DNA from: Pseudomonas sp. RIT-PI-q
Lineage (GTDB): Bacteria; Pseudomonadota; Gammaproteobacteria; Pseudomonadales; Pseudomonadaceae
Reading direction: 5' to 3'
NCBI RefSeq assembly: GCF_001297125.1
Contig: NZ_LHPC01000013.1
Span: 1-61,117 of the forward strand
Length of the DNA stretch: 61,117 bases
The position numbers and the translations under genes were made by a program. Below, one piece after another: positions 35,786-45,883 of the stretch (positions are counted from its first letter, which is position 1; every line of letters begins with the position of its first letter). A model generated the notes under the pieces. It ran no database searches and was not told the DNA's origin. It saw only the letters and a program-made list of their open reading frames with translations.

Positions 35786-36930
35786 AGGCTTTTGTCCACT
35801 ATGTTTTCAATGGCGCCGACGACACGGTCGACGTCATTGACAGTCATGTCGGGGAACAACGGGATCGAACACAGCCGAGCCGAGTTCCATTCGGTGTTGG
35901 GCAGGTAAATATTGGGGAAACGTTGGCGGTAGTAGGTGTGCAGGTGTGTGGCGACAAAGTGAATGCCGGTGCCGATGTTCTGTTCCTGCAAGGCCTTCAT
36001 GAACGCTTCGCGATCCACTCCACAGCGCTCGGCGTCGATGCGCAGGATGAACAGGTGCCAGGCGTGCTGCTGCGGGTAAGCCGGTATCGCCAGCGGTTGC
36101 ACCGTTGAGCCTTCGAGGCGTTGCAGGTAGGCGCGGGCCAGCTCCGTGCGCTTGGCGTTGATGTCGTCCAGTCGCTCCAGCTGCACCAGGGCGATGGCGG
36201 CATTGATGTCGGCCAGGTTGTACTTGAAGCCGGGCTCGATCACCTGGGCCTGGGGTTTGCGGCCATGGGTCAGGCGGTCGTAGGCATCGACACCGAGGCC
36301 GTGAAACTTGAGCATGCGCACCCGGGAGGCGAGGGCTTCATCGTCGCTGACGAACATCGCACCTTCGGCGCAGGTCATGTTCTTGATCGCGTGGAACGAG
36401 AAGATCGCCGTGCCTTTCGCGCCGACATGACGACCTTTGTAGAAGGTGCCTGCTGCGTGAGCGGCATCTTCGATGACGGGGATGCCGTGTTTGTCGGCCA
36501 ACGCATAAAGCGGATCGAGATCGAACGCGGCACCGGCGTAATGCACGGGAATAATGGCTTTGGTGCGGGCGGTGATCGCTGCTTCGATGTTCGACAGATC
36601 ACTCATCAAGGTGTCGCGATCAACGTCGACAAACACCGGCGTGGCGCCCAACAGGCAAATCATGTTGGCGGTCGACACCCAGGTCTGCGACGGAGTAATA
36701 ACTTCATCGCCCGGACCGATTCCCATTGCCAGTAACGTAATGTGCATCCCGCCAGTGGCCGAGGACAGTGCCACGGCATGACGACAACCGACGTAGTTGG
36801 CGAATTGCTCTTCCAGTTCCTGGTTTTTCGGCCCGGTAGTGATCCAGCCGGAGCGTAAAACTTGCTCTACGGCGGCAATTTCTTCATCGCCGATACTGGG
36901 TCGGGAGAAGGGGAGAAAAGCCTGACTCAT
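35782..36930 (-). CDS. arnB: ArnB, UDP-4-amino-4-deoxy-L-arabinose aminotransferase
   Basis: This 382-residue PLP-dependent DegT/DnrJ/EryC1 aminotransferase converts UDP-Ara4O to UDP-Ara4N with glutamate as donor. The PLP-binding Lys is in [10 protein letters not shown] near residue 188, and the PLP contact [10 protein letters not shown] lies near 161. ATG 36930 is chosen for its AGGTGA ribosome-binding site and the family start [12 protein letters not shown]. It heads the minus-strand arn operon, so the promoter lies in the gap to its right. Confidence 0.95.
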   Translation of the reverse strand: MSQAFLPFSRPSIGDEEIAAVEQVLRSGWITTGPKNQELEEQFANYVGCRHAVALSSATGGMHITLLAMGIGPGDEVITPSQTWVSTANMICLLGATPVFVDVDRDTLMSDLSNIEAAITARTKAIIPVHYAGAAFDLDPLYALADKHGIPVIEDAAHAAGTFYKGRHVGAKGTAIFSFHAIKNMTCAEGAMFVSDDEALASRVRMLKFHGLGVDAYDRLTHGRKPQAQVIEPGFKYNLADINAAIALVQLERLDDINAKRTELARAYLQRLEGSTVQPLAIPAYPQQHAWHLFILRIDAERCGVDREAFMKALQEQNIGTGIHFVATHLHTYYRQRFPNIYLPNTEWNSARLCSIPLFPDMTVNDVDRVVGAIENIVDKSL

Positions 36931-37520
36931 TGTCACCTCTGGGGCTGATGGATCGGTGGCGTTCATTCTGAATTTATTGGATCCAATCAAAGCGTAGTCG
37001 CAAAAATAGAAGCTGCATCAATTAGTTGAGTCAGTACGCTAATAATCAGCATTAGTTGGCTTTCACCGACTGGGTCTGCAGTTGGGCAAGTCCCACGACC
37101 GCCCCAGCTCTATCGAGATTAGGCCCGATTTTGTGAAAGGAACATGAAAAACCGGTCGGCAAATCATTTATCTGAAAGCTATTAAGCCATTGTTCAGACT
37201 ACGGCCGTTCATCGCGGTTTTTAGTAGAAAAGTCCTACAGAAGTGTTCCGCTTTATATGAAGGATGTTTCAATTATTAGTCCATTCAGCCAATGTTCAGA
37301 CGACGCTCATTGCCCGGATTCTTGACGGGAACGGAGTCTATTGCACCGCCTGCATTACCACCCCGCATAGACTTCACTGCTGTTTGACGTAACGCTATGC
37401 AACACTCGGCGAACTAACTACAAGACAGTTGAAGTTGTGGTGTCTGGCAGGGGCAAAGCAACGGCAACGGCAAGATCAAAAGATCTACAACGAACGCAAC
37501 ATCTGAAACCACCGCCCCCC
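36931..37520. other. AT-richer arn promoter region with two direct repeats
   Basis: No convincing gene is visible. Two 23-base near-identical direct repeats occur at 37181-37203 (ATTAAGCCATTGTTCAGACT + ACG) and 37283-37305 (ATTCAGCCAATGTTCAGACG + ACG), 102 bases apart. Their composition is lower in GC than the surroundings. The region should contain the arnB promoter and any response-regulator site (PmrA/PhoP-type), but I could not identify a clear box. Confidence 0.5.
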
Positions 37521-37624
37521 TGTAGGAGCTGGCTTGCCAGCGAAGGACTCAAAGTCGCCACGTTTATCCTGTTGAAAACCGTCATCGTTAACGTGCTTCG
37601 CTGGCAAGCCAGCTCCTGCAGGGG
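37521..37624. repeat. Convergent REP pair (GTAGGAGCTGGCTTGCCAGC)
   Basis: The left arm CCCTGTAGGAGCTGGCTTGC and the complementary right arm (one mismatch, CTCCTGCAGGGG) lie just before the LysR remnant. They may mark the point where the rest of the LysR gene was lost. Confidence 0.9.
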
Positions 37625-37633
37625 ATTGGGTGT

Positions 37634-37858
37634 ATGCACGCTTTACCTGGCACGCAGTTGCTGACGGTACTGCCTGCGCAGATTACCGAGGGCTTTTGTC
37701 GGATTCCCCTGGCGGGGCCATTGAAGATGCTGGAGTTGCCCTTTAAGGTGCCCTCGTTCTATGTGAACCTGCACCGGCACGTACGCAGCGATGAATCCAC
37801 CGCACTGAAATGGTTTTGTGCGCAAATCCTGACATCGCTGAGTGATCTGCAAGCTTGA
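37634..37858 (+). pseudogene. LysR-family regulator remnant (C-terminal end only)
   Basis: The frame encodes about 74 residues, including LLTVLPAQITEGFCRIPLAG and FYVNLHRHVRSDESTALKWF. This reads as the last part of an LTTR effector domain, where a leucine/proline segment is followed by a W/H-x-R-x5-A-x2-W helix. There is no helix-turn-helix or first half upstream; a REP pair stands there instead. It is therefore a truncated gene. The ATG at 37634 is probably not a genuine start. The identification rests on pattern resemblance. Confidence 0.6.
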
Positions 37859-37947
37859 TGTCGCGACCCTGCACCGTGTCGACGTCCGCGGGTTTAACGT
37901 GAGTACGCCATTTTTTTTTGCACTGTTTTCATTCAAGGCCGTTTCGT

Positions 37948-38886
37948 TTGATTGACTTACCTATTACTGCTCCAGCTGCTTCGAACATCAACCCGATGAC
38001 CGTCTATCTGGCTCGACTGGCGCCGTCCAGCCAACTGACCATGCGTTACATTTTGCAGGACGCGGCCGATCGCCTGGGTTTCGAGGACATGAACGTCGAG
38101 GAGATTCCCTGGCATCAGCTGCAGCCCGAGGATGTGATTGCGCTGGTCGCGACCTTGCGCACCGACGGTTACGCACCCAACACTTCTTCGCTGTACGTCA
38201 ATGCGGTGCGCGGGGTGATGAACGAAGCGTGGCGCATGAGCCTGATCAGTCAGGAACACTTGTTGAAAATGCGCTCGGTCAAGGGCATTGCCGGCACGCG
38301 GCTGTCCCAGGGGCGCAACCTCAAGCGCACGCTGATCCAGGAATTGATGGCGGTCTGCGCTGCCGATCCAAGGCCACAAGGCCTGCGGGACGCGGCGATC
38401 ATCGGGATTTTGTACGGTTCGGGCATGCGCAAGTCGGAATCGGTGAATCTGGACCTGAACCAGGTCGATTTCACCGAGCGCAGCCTTCGGGTCACCGCCA
38501 AGGGCAACAAGCAACTGATCAAGTACGCGCCGGCCTGGGCCTTCGCCAAGCTGAATGACTGGCTGGAACTGCGGCGCTCGCAACTGAAAGAGGGTGAAAC
38601 GGACGATGCGTTTCTGTTCAACCGCATTCGCCGGGGCAGCCACATCACCCGTGAGCGCATTACCAAACATGCGATCTACTACATCGCCCGGCAGCGGGGC
38701 GCGCAGGTCGGGGTGAAGATCATGCCGCATGATTTCCGCCGCTCGTTCATCACCCGGGTGATCGAAGAGCACGACCTGTCGATTGCGCAAAAACTCGCGC
38801 ACCACAGCAATATCCAGACGACCGCCAACTACGACGTGCGCGATGACAATGAGCGGCGGCGGGCGGTTGATCGCTTCGATTTGTGA
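37948..38886 (+). CDS. Tyrosine recombinase / site-specific integrase
   Basis: This protein of about 312 residues has an N-terminal SAM-like core-binding domain and a C-terminal catalytic domain. Catalytic residues are visible: Arg in YGSGMRKSE, Lys in TAKGNKQL, HxxR in MPHDFRRSF, His in LAHHSNIQTT and the nucleophilic Tyr in TANYDVRDD near the C-terminus. TTG 37948, with AAGG about 10 nt upstream, is the preferred start; ATG 37996 is an alternative. It stands alone next to a LysR remnant, with no phage or cassette genes and no obvious att sites. It may be a stranded mobile-element gene or a host recombinase. Confidence 0.85.
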   Translation: MIDLPITAPAASNINPMTVYLARLAPSSQLTMRYILQDAADRLGFEDMNVEEIPWHQLQPEDVIALVATLRTDGYAPNTSSLYVNAVRGVMNEAWRMSLISQEHLLKMRSVKGIAGTRLSQGRNLKRTLIQELMAVCAADPRPQGLRDAAIIGILYGSGMRKSESVNLDLNQVDFTERSLRVTAKGNKQLIKYAPAWAFAKLNDWLELRRSQLKEGETDDAFLFNRIRRGSHITRERITKHAIYYIARQRGAQVGVKIMPHDFRRSFITRVIEEHDLSIAQKLAHHSNIQTTANYDVRDDNERRRAVDRFDL

Positions 38887-38896
38887 CGCACGGGGT

Positions 38897-39967
38897 TCAG
38901 GGTTCGCTCAGGACGTGGGCATGGCCGATGGTCGAGACATGCACCGCGCTCCCCGCCGGTGGCGCATGCATGCCGGAGCTGCGCACCAGTAGCGAGCGGC
39001 CTGGCTGGTCTTCGTTTACCAACGACTCCAGTTCCACGGTCAACGTGCAGGTATTGCCGCCGAAATCCCGGTCCGTCACTACGCCTCTGCACCCTTGTGA
39101 ATGAGCTTCGCCGGTGATCGGACTGCAGACCTGAAGTTGCTCTGGCCGCAGCATGATTTGCGCCGAACTGTTGTTGCGGTGGTTGTTGACCGGTATCCGC
39201 CCCAGGTCGCAATGCGCCCAGCCCGCTTCGATTCTGGCGGGCATGACCACGGCTTCACCGAGGAACAGTGCGGTTTGTTCATCGTCGGGATAGCGGTACA
39301 GGTCCAGTGGATGGCCGGATTGCACCAGCCGGCCCTGGCGCATCACTGCCAACTGATCGGCGAACGACAACGCCTCACTCTGGTCATGGGTGACCAGAAT
39401 GGTGGTGACACCCGCGTCGGCCAGCAGTCGCGCGACCAATTTACGCATGGCGGCACGCAGGCCGGTATCGAGTGCGGAAAATGGCTCATCCAGCAACATC
39501 AATCGCGGCTGTTGGGCCAAGGCCCGCGCCAGGGCCACACGCTGTTGCTGGCCGCCGGAGAGTTCGTGGGGCCAGCGCTCGGCCATGTTCGAATCCAGCG
39601 CAACGCTGTCCATCAACTCGGCGATCCGCTGCTGTTTTTCCAGGCCCTTGGTGGACAGCCCAAAGCCAATATTGGCGGCCACGGTCATGTGCGGGAAGAG
39701 GGCGCCGTCCTGGGGAACATAGCCAATCAAACGCTGATGCGCGGGCACCTCGTGGGTGCTGTCGACGAGCGTCTGACCGTTGAGCGTCAGGCGACCTGAG
39801 TCCGGGAATTCGAAGCCGGCGATCATCCGCAGCAAGGTGGTCTTGCCAGAACCCGAAGGGCCGACGATGACTGTGCGGCTGCCGGTGGGCACCGACAGGC
39901 TGATGTTTTCCAGGGCCCGTTGAGAACCGTAGGCCTTGTAGATCGAGTGCAGTTCCAGAGTGTTCAT
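38897..39967 (-). CDS. Ferric-iron ABC transporter ATP-binding protein (FbpC-like)
   Basis: This 356-residue ABC ATPase has Walker [10 protein letters not shown] near residue 37, signature [15 protein letters not shown] near 136 and Walker [13 protein letters not shown] near 157. A C-terminal regulatory TOBE-like domain follows (residues about 240-350). It energises the Fbp/Afu-type importer encoded upstream on the same strand. Its start overlaps the permease stop by 4 nt. Its 3' end is only 10 nt from the converging integrase gene. Confidence 0.9.
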   Translation of the reverse strand: MNTLELHSIYKAYGSQRALENISLSVPTGSRTVIVGPSGSGKTTLLRMIAGFEFPDSGRLTLNGQTLVDSTHEVPAHQRLIGYVPQDGALFPHMTVAANIGFGLSTKGLEKQQRIAELMDSVALDSNMAERWPHELSGGQQQRVALARALAQQPRLMLLDEPFSALDTGLRAAMRKLVARLLADAGVTTILVTHDQSEALSFADQLAVMRQGRLVQSGHPLDLYRYPDDEQTALFLGEAVVMPARIEAGWAHCDLGRIPVNNHRNNSSAQIMLRPEQLQVCSPITGEAHSQGCRGVVTDRDFGGNTCTLTVELESLVNEDQPGRSLLVRSSGMHAPPAGSAVHVSTIGHAHVLSEP

Positions 39968-41562
39968 CGGCCAGCCGTTCGTTTGGATTGGTGATAAAGG
40001 AGTCCGGTCAACGGCAGCGAGAGCAAGATCATCAGCAGGGCATAAGGCGCCGCAGCGGCATAATCGATTTCGCTGGTCATGGCCCAGAACCCGGTGGCCA
40101 AGGTGCGCGTGCCGTTCGGGGCGAGCAGCAGGGTGGCGGTCAACTCATTGGTGATCGCCAGAAACACCAGCGCGGCGCCTGCGGCAGCACCGGGTGCGGC
40201 CAGGCGCAGAGTGATCAGCCACAATGCCCGCGCAGGCGTGCGACCGAGGCTGCGGGCGATGTTTTCCAGTTCCACCGGTGCCTGGGCGATACCGGCACGC
40301 AAACTCACCAGGGCGCGCGGCAAGAACATCAGCAGGTACGCCAGCAATACCGTGATCGTGGTCTGGTAAATCGGCCGGGCAAAATGGATGGTGATCGTCA
40401 CCAAGGCCAGGGCAACGACAATCCCCGGCAGCGAACTGGTGATGTAGTTACAGCTTTCCAGTAGCCGCTGCATTCGGCCCGGCGAGCGGATCGACAGCCA
40501 GGCAATCGGGATGGCCGCGCAGGTGGTGAGAATGGCGCCCGCGGCCCCGAACTGCAGGGTCTGTTGCAAGGCCGGCAGCAGTTCGCCCAGCTCCCAGACT
40601 TGCGTGCCGCCGGCGATCAGCCACTTGCCCAGCGTAATCAACGGCACACCCAGCGCCAGTGCGCAGGTGACGATTTGCAAGGTCAGTGCGAGTGCGGTTG
40701 CCCAGCTCTTCAGACGCACGACCCGCTGATCACGGGCGCTTCCCGAACCGACCCGGGCGTAACGCGCGTTGCCGCGAGCGGCGGATTCGACGGTCAGCAT
40801 CGCCAGGCAGCACAGCGCGAGCACACTGGCGAGCATGTTGGCGGCCGGCCCGTTGAAGGTGGATTTGAACTGATCGAAAATCGCCGTGGTGAAGGTGTCG
40901 AAGCGGATCATCGCGTACAGGCCATATTCGGCCAGCAGGTGCAGGCCGACCAGCAAGGCCCCGCCGCAGATTGCCAGGCGCAGTTGCGGCAGTACCACGC
41001 GGAAAAATACCACCCAGGGTTTCAGACCCAGGGATTCGGCGACGTCTTCTATCGCCGGATCAAGCCGGCGCAGGGTTGCTGCGACCGGCAAGTAAAGGAA
41101 CGGGAAGTAGGCGATGACCGAAACCAGCACCCCGGCAAACAATCCATGGATCGGTGGCACCAGACTGACCCAGGCGTAGCTGTGCACGAACGCCGGCACC
41201 GCCAAAGGCGCAGTCGCCAGCAACGACCACCAACGCCGCCCCGGCAAATCGGTGCGTTCGGTGAGCCAGGCCAGCGCCACACCGAGCGTGACGCACAAGG
41301 GAATTGTGATCACCACCAGCAACACCGTGTTGATCAACAACTCGCCGACCCGAGGTCGGAAAACCAATGGCACCAGGGTTGCCCAGCCAGTCTCGAACGA
41401 CACGCCAATGACGAACGCAATTGGCAGCAGCGCCAGCATTGAAACCAGCACCGACAAACCAATCACCCACGCACCGCCGCGCCGCGCAAAGACACCGCGT
41501 GACCGTCGTCGCAAATTTGCGGGTATCGCCTCAGCGACACCCGCCGGCAGGGTTTCAGGCAT
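39964..41562 (-). CDS. Ferric-iron ABC transporter permease (FbpB-like, fused two-unit)
   Basis: This 532-residue protein has about 12 membrane helices in two tandem BPD_transp_1 halves. The two EAA loops are near residues 190 ([19 protein letters not shown]) and 460 ([19 protein letters not shown]). It forms the whole membrane channel for periplasmic Fe3+. ATG 41562 is used; an in-frame TTG precedes it directly. It lies 3 nt after the binding-protein gene. Confidence 0.9.
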   Translation of the reverse strand: MPETLPAGVAEAIPANLRRRSRGVFARRGGAWVIGLSVLVSMLALLPIAFVIGVSFETGWATLVPLVFRPRVGELLINTVLLVVITIPLCVTLGVALAWLTERTDLPGRRWWSLLATAPLAVPAFVHSYAWVSLVPPIHGLFAGVLVSVIAYFPFLYLPVAATLRRLDPAIEDVAESLGLKPWVVFFRVVLPQLRLAICGGALLVGLHLLAEYGLYAMIRFDTFTTAIFDQFKSTFNGPAANMLASVLALCCLAMLTVESAARGNARYARVGSGSARDQRVVRLKSWATALALTLQIVTCALALGVPLITLGKWLIAGGTQVWELGELLPALQQTLQFGAAGAILTTCAAIPIAWLSIRSPGRMQRLLESCNYITSSLPGIVVALALVTITIHFARPIYQTTITVLLAYLLMFLPRALVSLRAGIAQAPVELENIARSLGRTPARALWLITLRLAAPGAAAGAALVFLAITNELTATLLLAPNGTRTLATGFWAMTSEIDYAAAAPYALLMILLSLPLTGLLYHQSKRTAGR

Positions 41563-41565
41563 CAA

Positions 41566-42579
41566 TTAGAGCAGTCCGGCCTGAGTCATCAGCTCCACGG
41601 CTTTTTTACTGTCGAGTTTTGAGGCATCGACAGTCGGCGCGTCAAGTTGCTGCAAAGGCACCAGTTTGGGGTTGGATTCAGCGTTCTTGCCCACGGCGTA
41701 TTCGAACGATTTACCGGTCTTGAGGATGGCCTGACCGTCTTTGCCAGTCACCCACTTCAGGAACGCCTGGGCTTGTTCCTTGTGTTGGCTGGACGCCAGG
41801 ACGCCGCCGCCCGAGACGCTGACAAACGCGCCCGGATCCTTGTGCTTGAAGTAGTGCAGGGCGGTGTTCTTGCTGTTTTCGCCGGTCTTGGCCTGGTCAC
41901 CGAAGCTGTAATAGTGGTAGATCACGCCGCTGTCGACCTGCCCGGCATTCACCGCTTTGAGCACGGCGCTGTTACCGCGATACGCCGTAAAGTTGGTTTT
42001 CATCCCTTTCAACCATTCGAGCGTGGCGGCTTCACCCTTGAGTTCGAGTACCGCGGCGACGATCGCCTGGAAGTCGGCACCGGCCGGCGAAGCACCCCAG
42101 CGACCTTTCCAGTTCGGGCCGGCGAGGTCCATCAGCGACTTGGGCAATTGCGCTTCAGGCAGTTTGCTCGGGTTGTAGACAAATACCGTGGAGCGCGCGG
42201 CAATCCCCACCCATTTGCCATGGGCCGGGCGATACGCTTCGCCAACCTGTTCCAGGGTGGTCGGGGCGACCGGAGCAAACAGCCCGGCGTTGTCGACCAG
42301 GACCATGGCCGGGGAGTTTTCGGTCAGGAACACGTCGGCCGGCGAGGCGGCGCCTTCTTGCACGAGCTGATTACCCATCTCGGTGTCGTCGCCGTTGCGG
42401 ACGGTGACCTTGATGCCGGTTTCCTTGGTAAAACCGTCGATCCACGCTTTGGTCAGGCTTTCATGCTGGGCGTTGTAGACCACGATGCCGTCGGCATCGG
42501 CTGCGTACACATGGCCAGCGCTCAATAGAGCGGTAACCAACAGGGCTTTTTTCAGGAAGGAAGGGCGAGTGGAATTCAT
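41566..42579 (-). CDS. Periplasmic ferric-iron-binding protein (FbpA-like)
   Basis: This 337-residue binding protein has a signal peptide (cleavage after SAGHVYA near residue 26). It carries the features of class-C ferric-binding proteins: YNAQHESL with His/Glu near residue 38 and the tandem Tyr pair in IYHYYSF near 220, which coordinate Fe3+ with a synergistic anion. It heads the three-gene fbpABC-type operon. A weak Fur-like box is upstream at 42660-42678, and an A-rich stretch precedes the ribosome-binding site. Confidence 0.9.
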   Translation of the reverse strand: MNSTRPSFLKKALLVTALLSAGHVYAADADGIVVYNAQHESLTKAWIDGFTKETGIKVTVRNGDDTEMGNQLVQEGAASPADVFLTENSPAMVLVDNAGLFAPVAPTTLEQVGEAYRPAHGKWVGIAARSTVFVYNPSKLPEAQLPKSLMDLAGPNWKGRWGASPAGADFQAIVAAVLELKGEAATLEWLKGMKTNFTAYRGNSAVLKAVNAGQVDSGVIYHYYSFGDQAKTGENSKNTALHYFKHKDPGAFVSVSGGGVLASSQHKEQAQAFLKWVTGKDGQAILKTGKSFEYAVGKNAESNPKLVPLQQLDAPTVDASKLDSKKAVELMTQAGLL

Positions 42580-42659
42580 GCGGTAGCAGCTCCGGTTTTT
42601 TTTAGAATCGTGCGCGCAGACTCGACAGAATCGACGAGAAGGGTCGTCGATGAGTGTAG

Positions 42660-42678
42660 ATCAATACGAATCATTTGC
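42660..42678 (-). promoter_or_regulatory. Possible Fur box upstream of the ferric-iron operon
   Basis: Read on the minus strand, GCAAATGATTCGTATTGAT matches 10 of 19 positions of the GATAATGATAATCATTATC consensus, with its best run AATGAT. It is about 80 bases upstream of the fbpA-like start. The score is weak but the location is apt for an iron-uptake operon. Confidence 0.35.
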
Positions 42679-42792
42679 ATGTTTAAGGCGCGGCGAATGT
42701 AGAGCTTGAATTGAGAAAAAAACGTCAAAATTTCATCACAAATGCATCTAGCTTGCGTTCGGCCTCTGTAGGCGCCTGGGAGGCTGCGATCG

Positions 42793-42990
42793 GCTCTGTA
42801 GCAGCTGTCGAGCTTGCGAGGCTGCGTTCGGCTGCGCAGCAGTCGTAAACCCTGAGCATGCGGTTTTCCTGACGCACCGCGTTGCCTGATTTCACGACTG
42901 CTGCGCAGCCGATCGCAGCCTCGCAGGCTCGACAGCTCCTACAGAGCCGAACGCAGCCTCGCAAGCTCGACAGCTGCTACAGAGCCGAAC
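42793..42990. repeat. Large compound BIME
   Basis: GTAGCAGCTGTCGAGCTTGC arms lie in opposition, with an extra right-hand copy (CTCGACAGCTCCTACAGAGC then CTCGACAGCTGCTACAGAGC). The centre carries the GCTGCGCAGCAGTCGTAAAC dyad also seen at 46621. It fills half of the 433-nt gap between the fbpA-like gene and pqiC; no gene was seen in the rest. Confidence 0.9.
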
Positions 42991-43012
42991 GTAGGCTTCT
43001 ACAAATTGTGTA

Positions 43013-43570
43013 TCAGGTTGATGGGCAACCTTTTTGCGTTCCGCTCGCGGTTTGGCTGATCAGTGCGGCCAGACGTTTGACATTGTTCTGCTGAGCCGCC
43101 ACCAGCTCATCGATGGACGGGCCGGAAGGCGTCTGCAACGTGCTGCGGCACGTCACCAGCGAGACATCGGTTTGACCGAGGTCGCGCAGGCGCCATTTGA
43201 CGTCGATCAAGCCGTATTGGCCGGGAATCGAGTCGAAGCGCTGCACATCCAGGCGCACCGAGACTTTGCGCCGGGGGTTGCTGTTGACCAGTTGATCCAC
43301 CAGCGCGCTGCGCAGTTCATCCACCAGACTCGCGGCCCACCATTGGGTTTCCAGAATCGCCAGGCCACTGTTGCCCTGGCGGATAACTATCTGCGGACGG
43401 TCGACCTGCGGGGGCACGCTCAGGCCTTCGATCTGGATATCCTGCGCGCCGGACCTTGAGTTACCGCTCAATTGGGTCGGGATCAGGGTGTGAAATTGAA
43501 TCGGATCACTGCGGCAGGCGGTGAGCAGCAACAGCGCAGTGACCAAGGTGATTTTGTACGAAAAAGCCAT
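43013..43570 (-). CDS. pqiC: PqiC-like outer-membrane lipoprotein
   Basis: This 185-residue protein has a lipoprotein signal (LLLLTAC; lipidated Cys near residue 19) and the ABC-type-transport-auxiliary fold (DUF330) typical of PqiC. PqiC forms a ring in the outer membrane that receives the PqiB tube. It lies 17 nt after pqiB, at the end of the operon. The N-terminal hydrophobic segment and FHTLIPTQ region agree with the family. Confidence 0.88.
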   Translation of the reverse strand: MAFSYKITLVTALLLLTACRSDPIQFHTLIPTQLSGNSRSGAQDIQIEGLSVPPQVDRPQIVIRQGNSGLAILETQWWAASLVDELRSALVDQLVNSNPRRKVSVRLDVQRFDSIPGQYGLIDVKWRLRDLGQTDVSLVTCRSTLQTPSGPSIDELVAAQQNNVKRLAALISQTASGTQKGCPST

Positions 43571-43587
43571 GGGTGTTGCTCCTGTGC

Positions 43588-45243
43588 TCAGTTGCGCGGT
43601 GGCGCTTGCAGATCCATTGGCGCGGCGTTGTTGGGGCGACCGCGGATCAGCGATTCCGGATGCCGTCCCAGGTAATCCGAGAGCTCACGCAACGAGCGCG
43701 ACATGCGTCCGAGTTCGTCCAGGGTCTGGGTCAACTGCTCACGTTGCGGTGAATCCTCGGCCAGCGTCGAACTGGCCGAATTCAGGGTTTTGCTGACGTC
43801 CGCCAGGGTGGATTGCACGCCGGGCAGGGTCTTTGCGTTGAATTGCGTCAGGCCTTTGCGCAGTTCGACGAGGTTGCTGTCGAGGTTGCTGGCGATGCGC
43901 TCCACGGGCAGGTTGTTGATCTTGGTGATCATGGCCTCGAGTTTTTCCTGCAATTGTTCGAGGCTGCCAGGAACGGTCGGAATCATCACCGGGCGGGCGT
44001 TCGGATCGAACACGACTTTGTCTGCCTTGGGGTAGAAATCGAGGGCAATGTAGAGCTGGCCGGTCAGCAGATTGCCGCTACGGGCCTGTGCCCGCAGACC
44101 GTTCTCGATAAAGGTGCCGATCAGCCGAACGCCTGCGGCTTCGTCATTGGGGTCATGCTTCAAGGCCTCAAGCATTTTGATATGGGCCTGGCCGAGCCGT
44201 TGCGGGTAGATCACGATGCCAACATTGATCGGGAAACTGCGTTTTTTCGCGTCGAAATCCAGATTGACCGCCACGACTTTGCCGAACTCGACACCGAGGA
44301 ATTCCACCGGTGCCCCGACCTTGAGGCCACGCAAGGCCTGATCGAAACGCAACACCAGGTATTGGCCCTTGCCGTTGGGTGGGGCGAGGGCGGTTTGCTG
44401 GTCTTCGAACAGTTCGAAGGTTTTTTCATCCCCGGCCAGCTCATCGTTGGGACTGTATTCCGGTGCCCGGAAGGCAATACCGCCGACCAGGATAGAGGAC
44501 AGCGACTCGGTTTTTACCGAAAAGCCGTTGGCGCCAACATTCACGTCAATGCCGCTGGCGTTCCAGAATCGGGTGTTTTTAGTGACGTAGGCATCGTTGG
44601 GCGCGTGGATGAATACTTCGATGTTCACCCCTTTGCCGTCGGCATCCAGGGCATAGGCCACCACCTGGCCGACGGGAATCTTGCGGTAGTAAATGGGCGA
44701 GCCGATGTCCAGTGAACCGAGGTCTTCGGTGTGCAGCATGAAGCGCTTGCCCGGCTCGCCATAGGTAATCGGCGGCGGGTTTTCCAGGCCGGTGAAGTTC
44801 TTCGCGCGGGCATTGGACTGGCCGATATCGGCGCCAATGTAGTCCCCGGAAAGCAGGGTATCGATGCCCGACACCCCGCCTGCGCCGATGCGCGGGCGCA
44901 CCACCCAGAACTGCGAGTCTTCGCGGGTAAAGCTTTCGGCTTGCTTGGCCAGTTTGACGGTGGCGTTGACACTTTTCTGGTCGTTGCTCAGCTCGACATC
45001 GGTGACTTGCCCGATCACCACGTTGCGGTATTTGACTTCGGTTTTGTTGGCGGTCAGGCCGCTACCGGTCTTGAAGGTAATGGTGATGGTCGGGCCCTCT
45101 TGCAGGATGCTGTGCACCACCAGCGAGATCCCTACCAGCACCGCGACAATCGGCACGATCCATACCAGCGAAACGCTGAAACGACGGGTCTTTACAGGTG
45201 CCTGGCCGGGGGCTTGCGGCCCGTCAGTGGCTTGCGACTTCAT
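43588..45243 (-). CDS. pqiB: PqiB-like MCE (MlaD-domain) intermembrane transport protein
   Basis: This 551-residue protein has one N-terminal membrane helix (about residues 22-43) followed by three MCE domains starting near 50, 165 and 290. A long C-terminal helical region then follows (residues about 415-540). PqiB hexamers form a periplasm-spanning hydrophobic tube for lipids. The gene overlaps the upstream pqiA copy by about 20 nt. Length is close to E. coli PqiB (546). Confidence 0.92.
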   Translation of the reverse strand: MKSQATDGPQAPGQAPVKTRRFSVSLVWIVPIVAVLVGISLVVHSILQEGPTITITFKTGSGLTANKTEVKYRNVVIGQVTDVELSNDQKSVNATVKLAKQAESFTREDSQFWVVRPRIGAGGVSGIDTLLSGDYIGADIGQSNARAKNFTGLENPPPITYGEPGKRFMLHTEDLGSLDIGSPIYYRKIPVGQVVAYALDADGKGVNIEVFIHAPNDAYVTKNTRFWNASGIDVNVGANGFSVKTESLSSILVGGIAFRAPEYSPNDELAGDEKTFELFEDQQTALAPPNGKGQYLVLRFDQALRGLKVGAPVEFLGVEFGKVVAVNLDFDAKKRSFPINVGIVIYPQRLGQAHIKMLEALKHDPNDEAAGVRLIGTFIENGLRAQARSGNLLTGQLYIALDFYPKADKVVFDPNARPVMIPTVPGSLEQLQEKLEAMITKINNLPVERIASNLDSNLVELRKGLTQFNAKTLPGVQSTLADVSKTLNSASSTLAEDSPQREQLTQTLDELGRMSRSLRELSDYLGRHPESLIRGRPNNAAPMDLQAPPRN

Positions 45244-45883
45244 CCGTGACCTCCTCGTTGTTTTGCGGGTATCCCCGCTCTTTATCCCAGATCAGGCGCG
45301 GGTCGAAACTCATCGCCGACAGCATGGTGAACACCACCACCAGACCAAAGAACAGAATGCCCGGGCGCGGTTCGATATCGGCCAGGGCTTGAAACTTCAC
45401 CAGAGCGGCCACCAGGGCCACCACGATCACATCGAGCATTGACCAGTAACCGATGAGCTCGACGAATCGGTACAGCGTTGACCTTTCCTTGCGCGCCCAC
45501 TGGCTGTCGCGCTGCACGGTAACCAGCAGCAGCGTCAGGGCCACGAACTTGATGCCAGGCACCGCGATGCTGGCGATAAAAATGATCAGGGCAATGTCCC
45601 AGGCACCGTGCTGCCAGAACTCCAGTACGCCGCTCATGATCGTGCTATCGGCGCCGTTGCCGACCATCTTGGTGTTCATCACCGGCAGCAGATTGGCCGG
45701 GACGTAAAACGCCAGGGCCGTGAACATGTAGGCCCAGGTCCGGGTAATCGAGTTGGTTTTGCGCCGATGCAACGGCGCGCCGCAGCGCTCACATTCGTGG
45801 GGCTCGTGGGTCATGTCGCAGGCCAGGCCGCAGCTGTGACACAGGCACAGGTTGAGTTCGCTGGCCACCGGAGGCGTTTTCAT
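45224..45883 (-). CDS. pqiA: PqiA-family inner-membrane protein (second copy)
   Basis: This 219-residue protein has an N-terminal rubredoxin-like zinc ribbon (CLCHSCGL... ECERCGAPLHRRK) and four membrane helices. It includes the family segment LLPVMNTKMVG near residue 60. PqiA is the inner-membrane partner of PqiB. Where E. coli PqiA is one protein with two tandem halves, here each half is a separate gene. ATG 45883 overlaps the stop of the first copy (ATGA). Confidence 0.9.
   Translation of the reverse strand: MKTPPVASELNLCLCHSCGLACDMTHEPHECERCGAPLHRRKTNSITRTWAYMFTALAFYVPANLLPVMNTKMVGNGADSTIMSGVLEFWQHGAWDIALIIFIASIAVPGIKFVALTLLLVTVQRDSQWARKERSTLYRFVELIGYWSMLDVIVVALVAALVKFQALADIEPRPGILFFGLVVVFTMLSAMSFDPRLIWDKERGYPQNNEEVTDEVASH

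Noticed and set aside
37918..37947. Start of the integrase at TTG 37918
   Set aside because: It lies at the end of a T9 run with no ribosome-binding site; TTG 37948 or ATG 37996 is more plausible.
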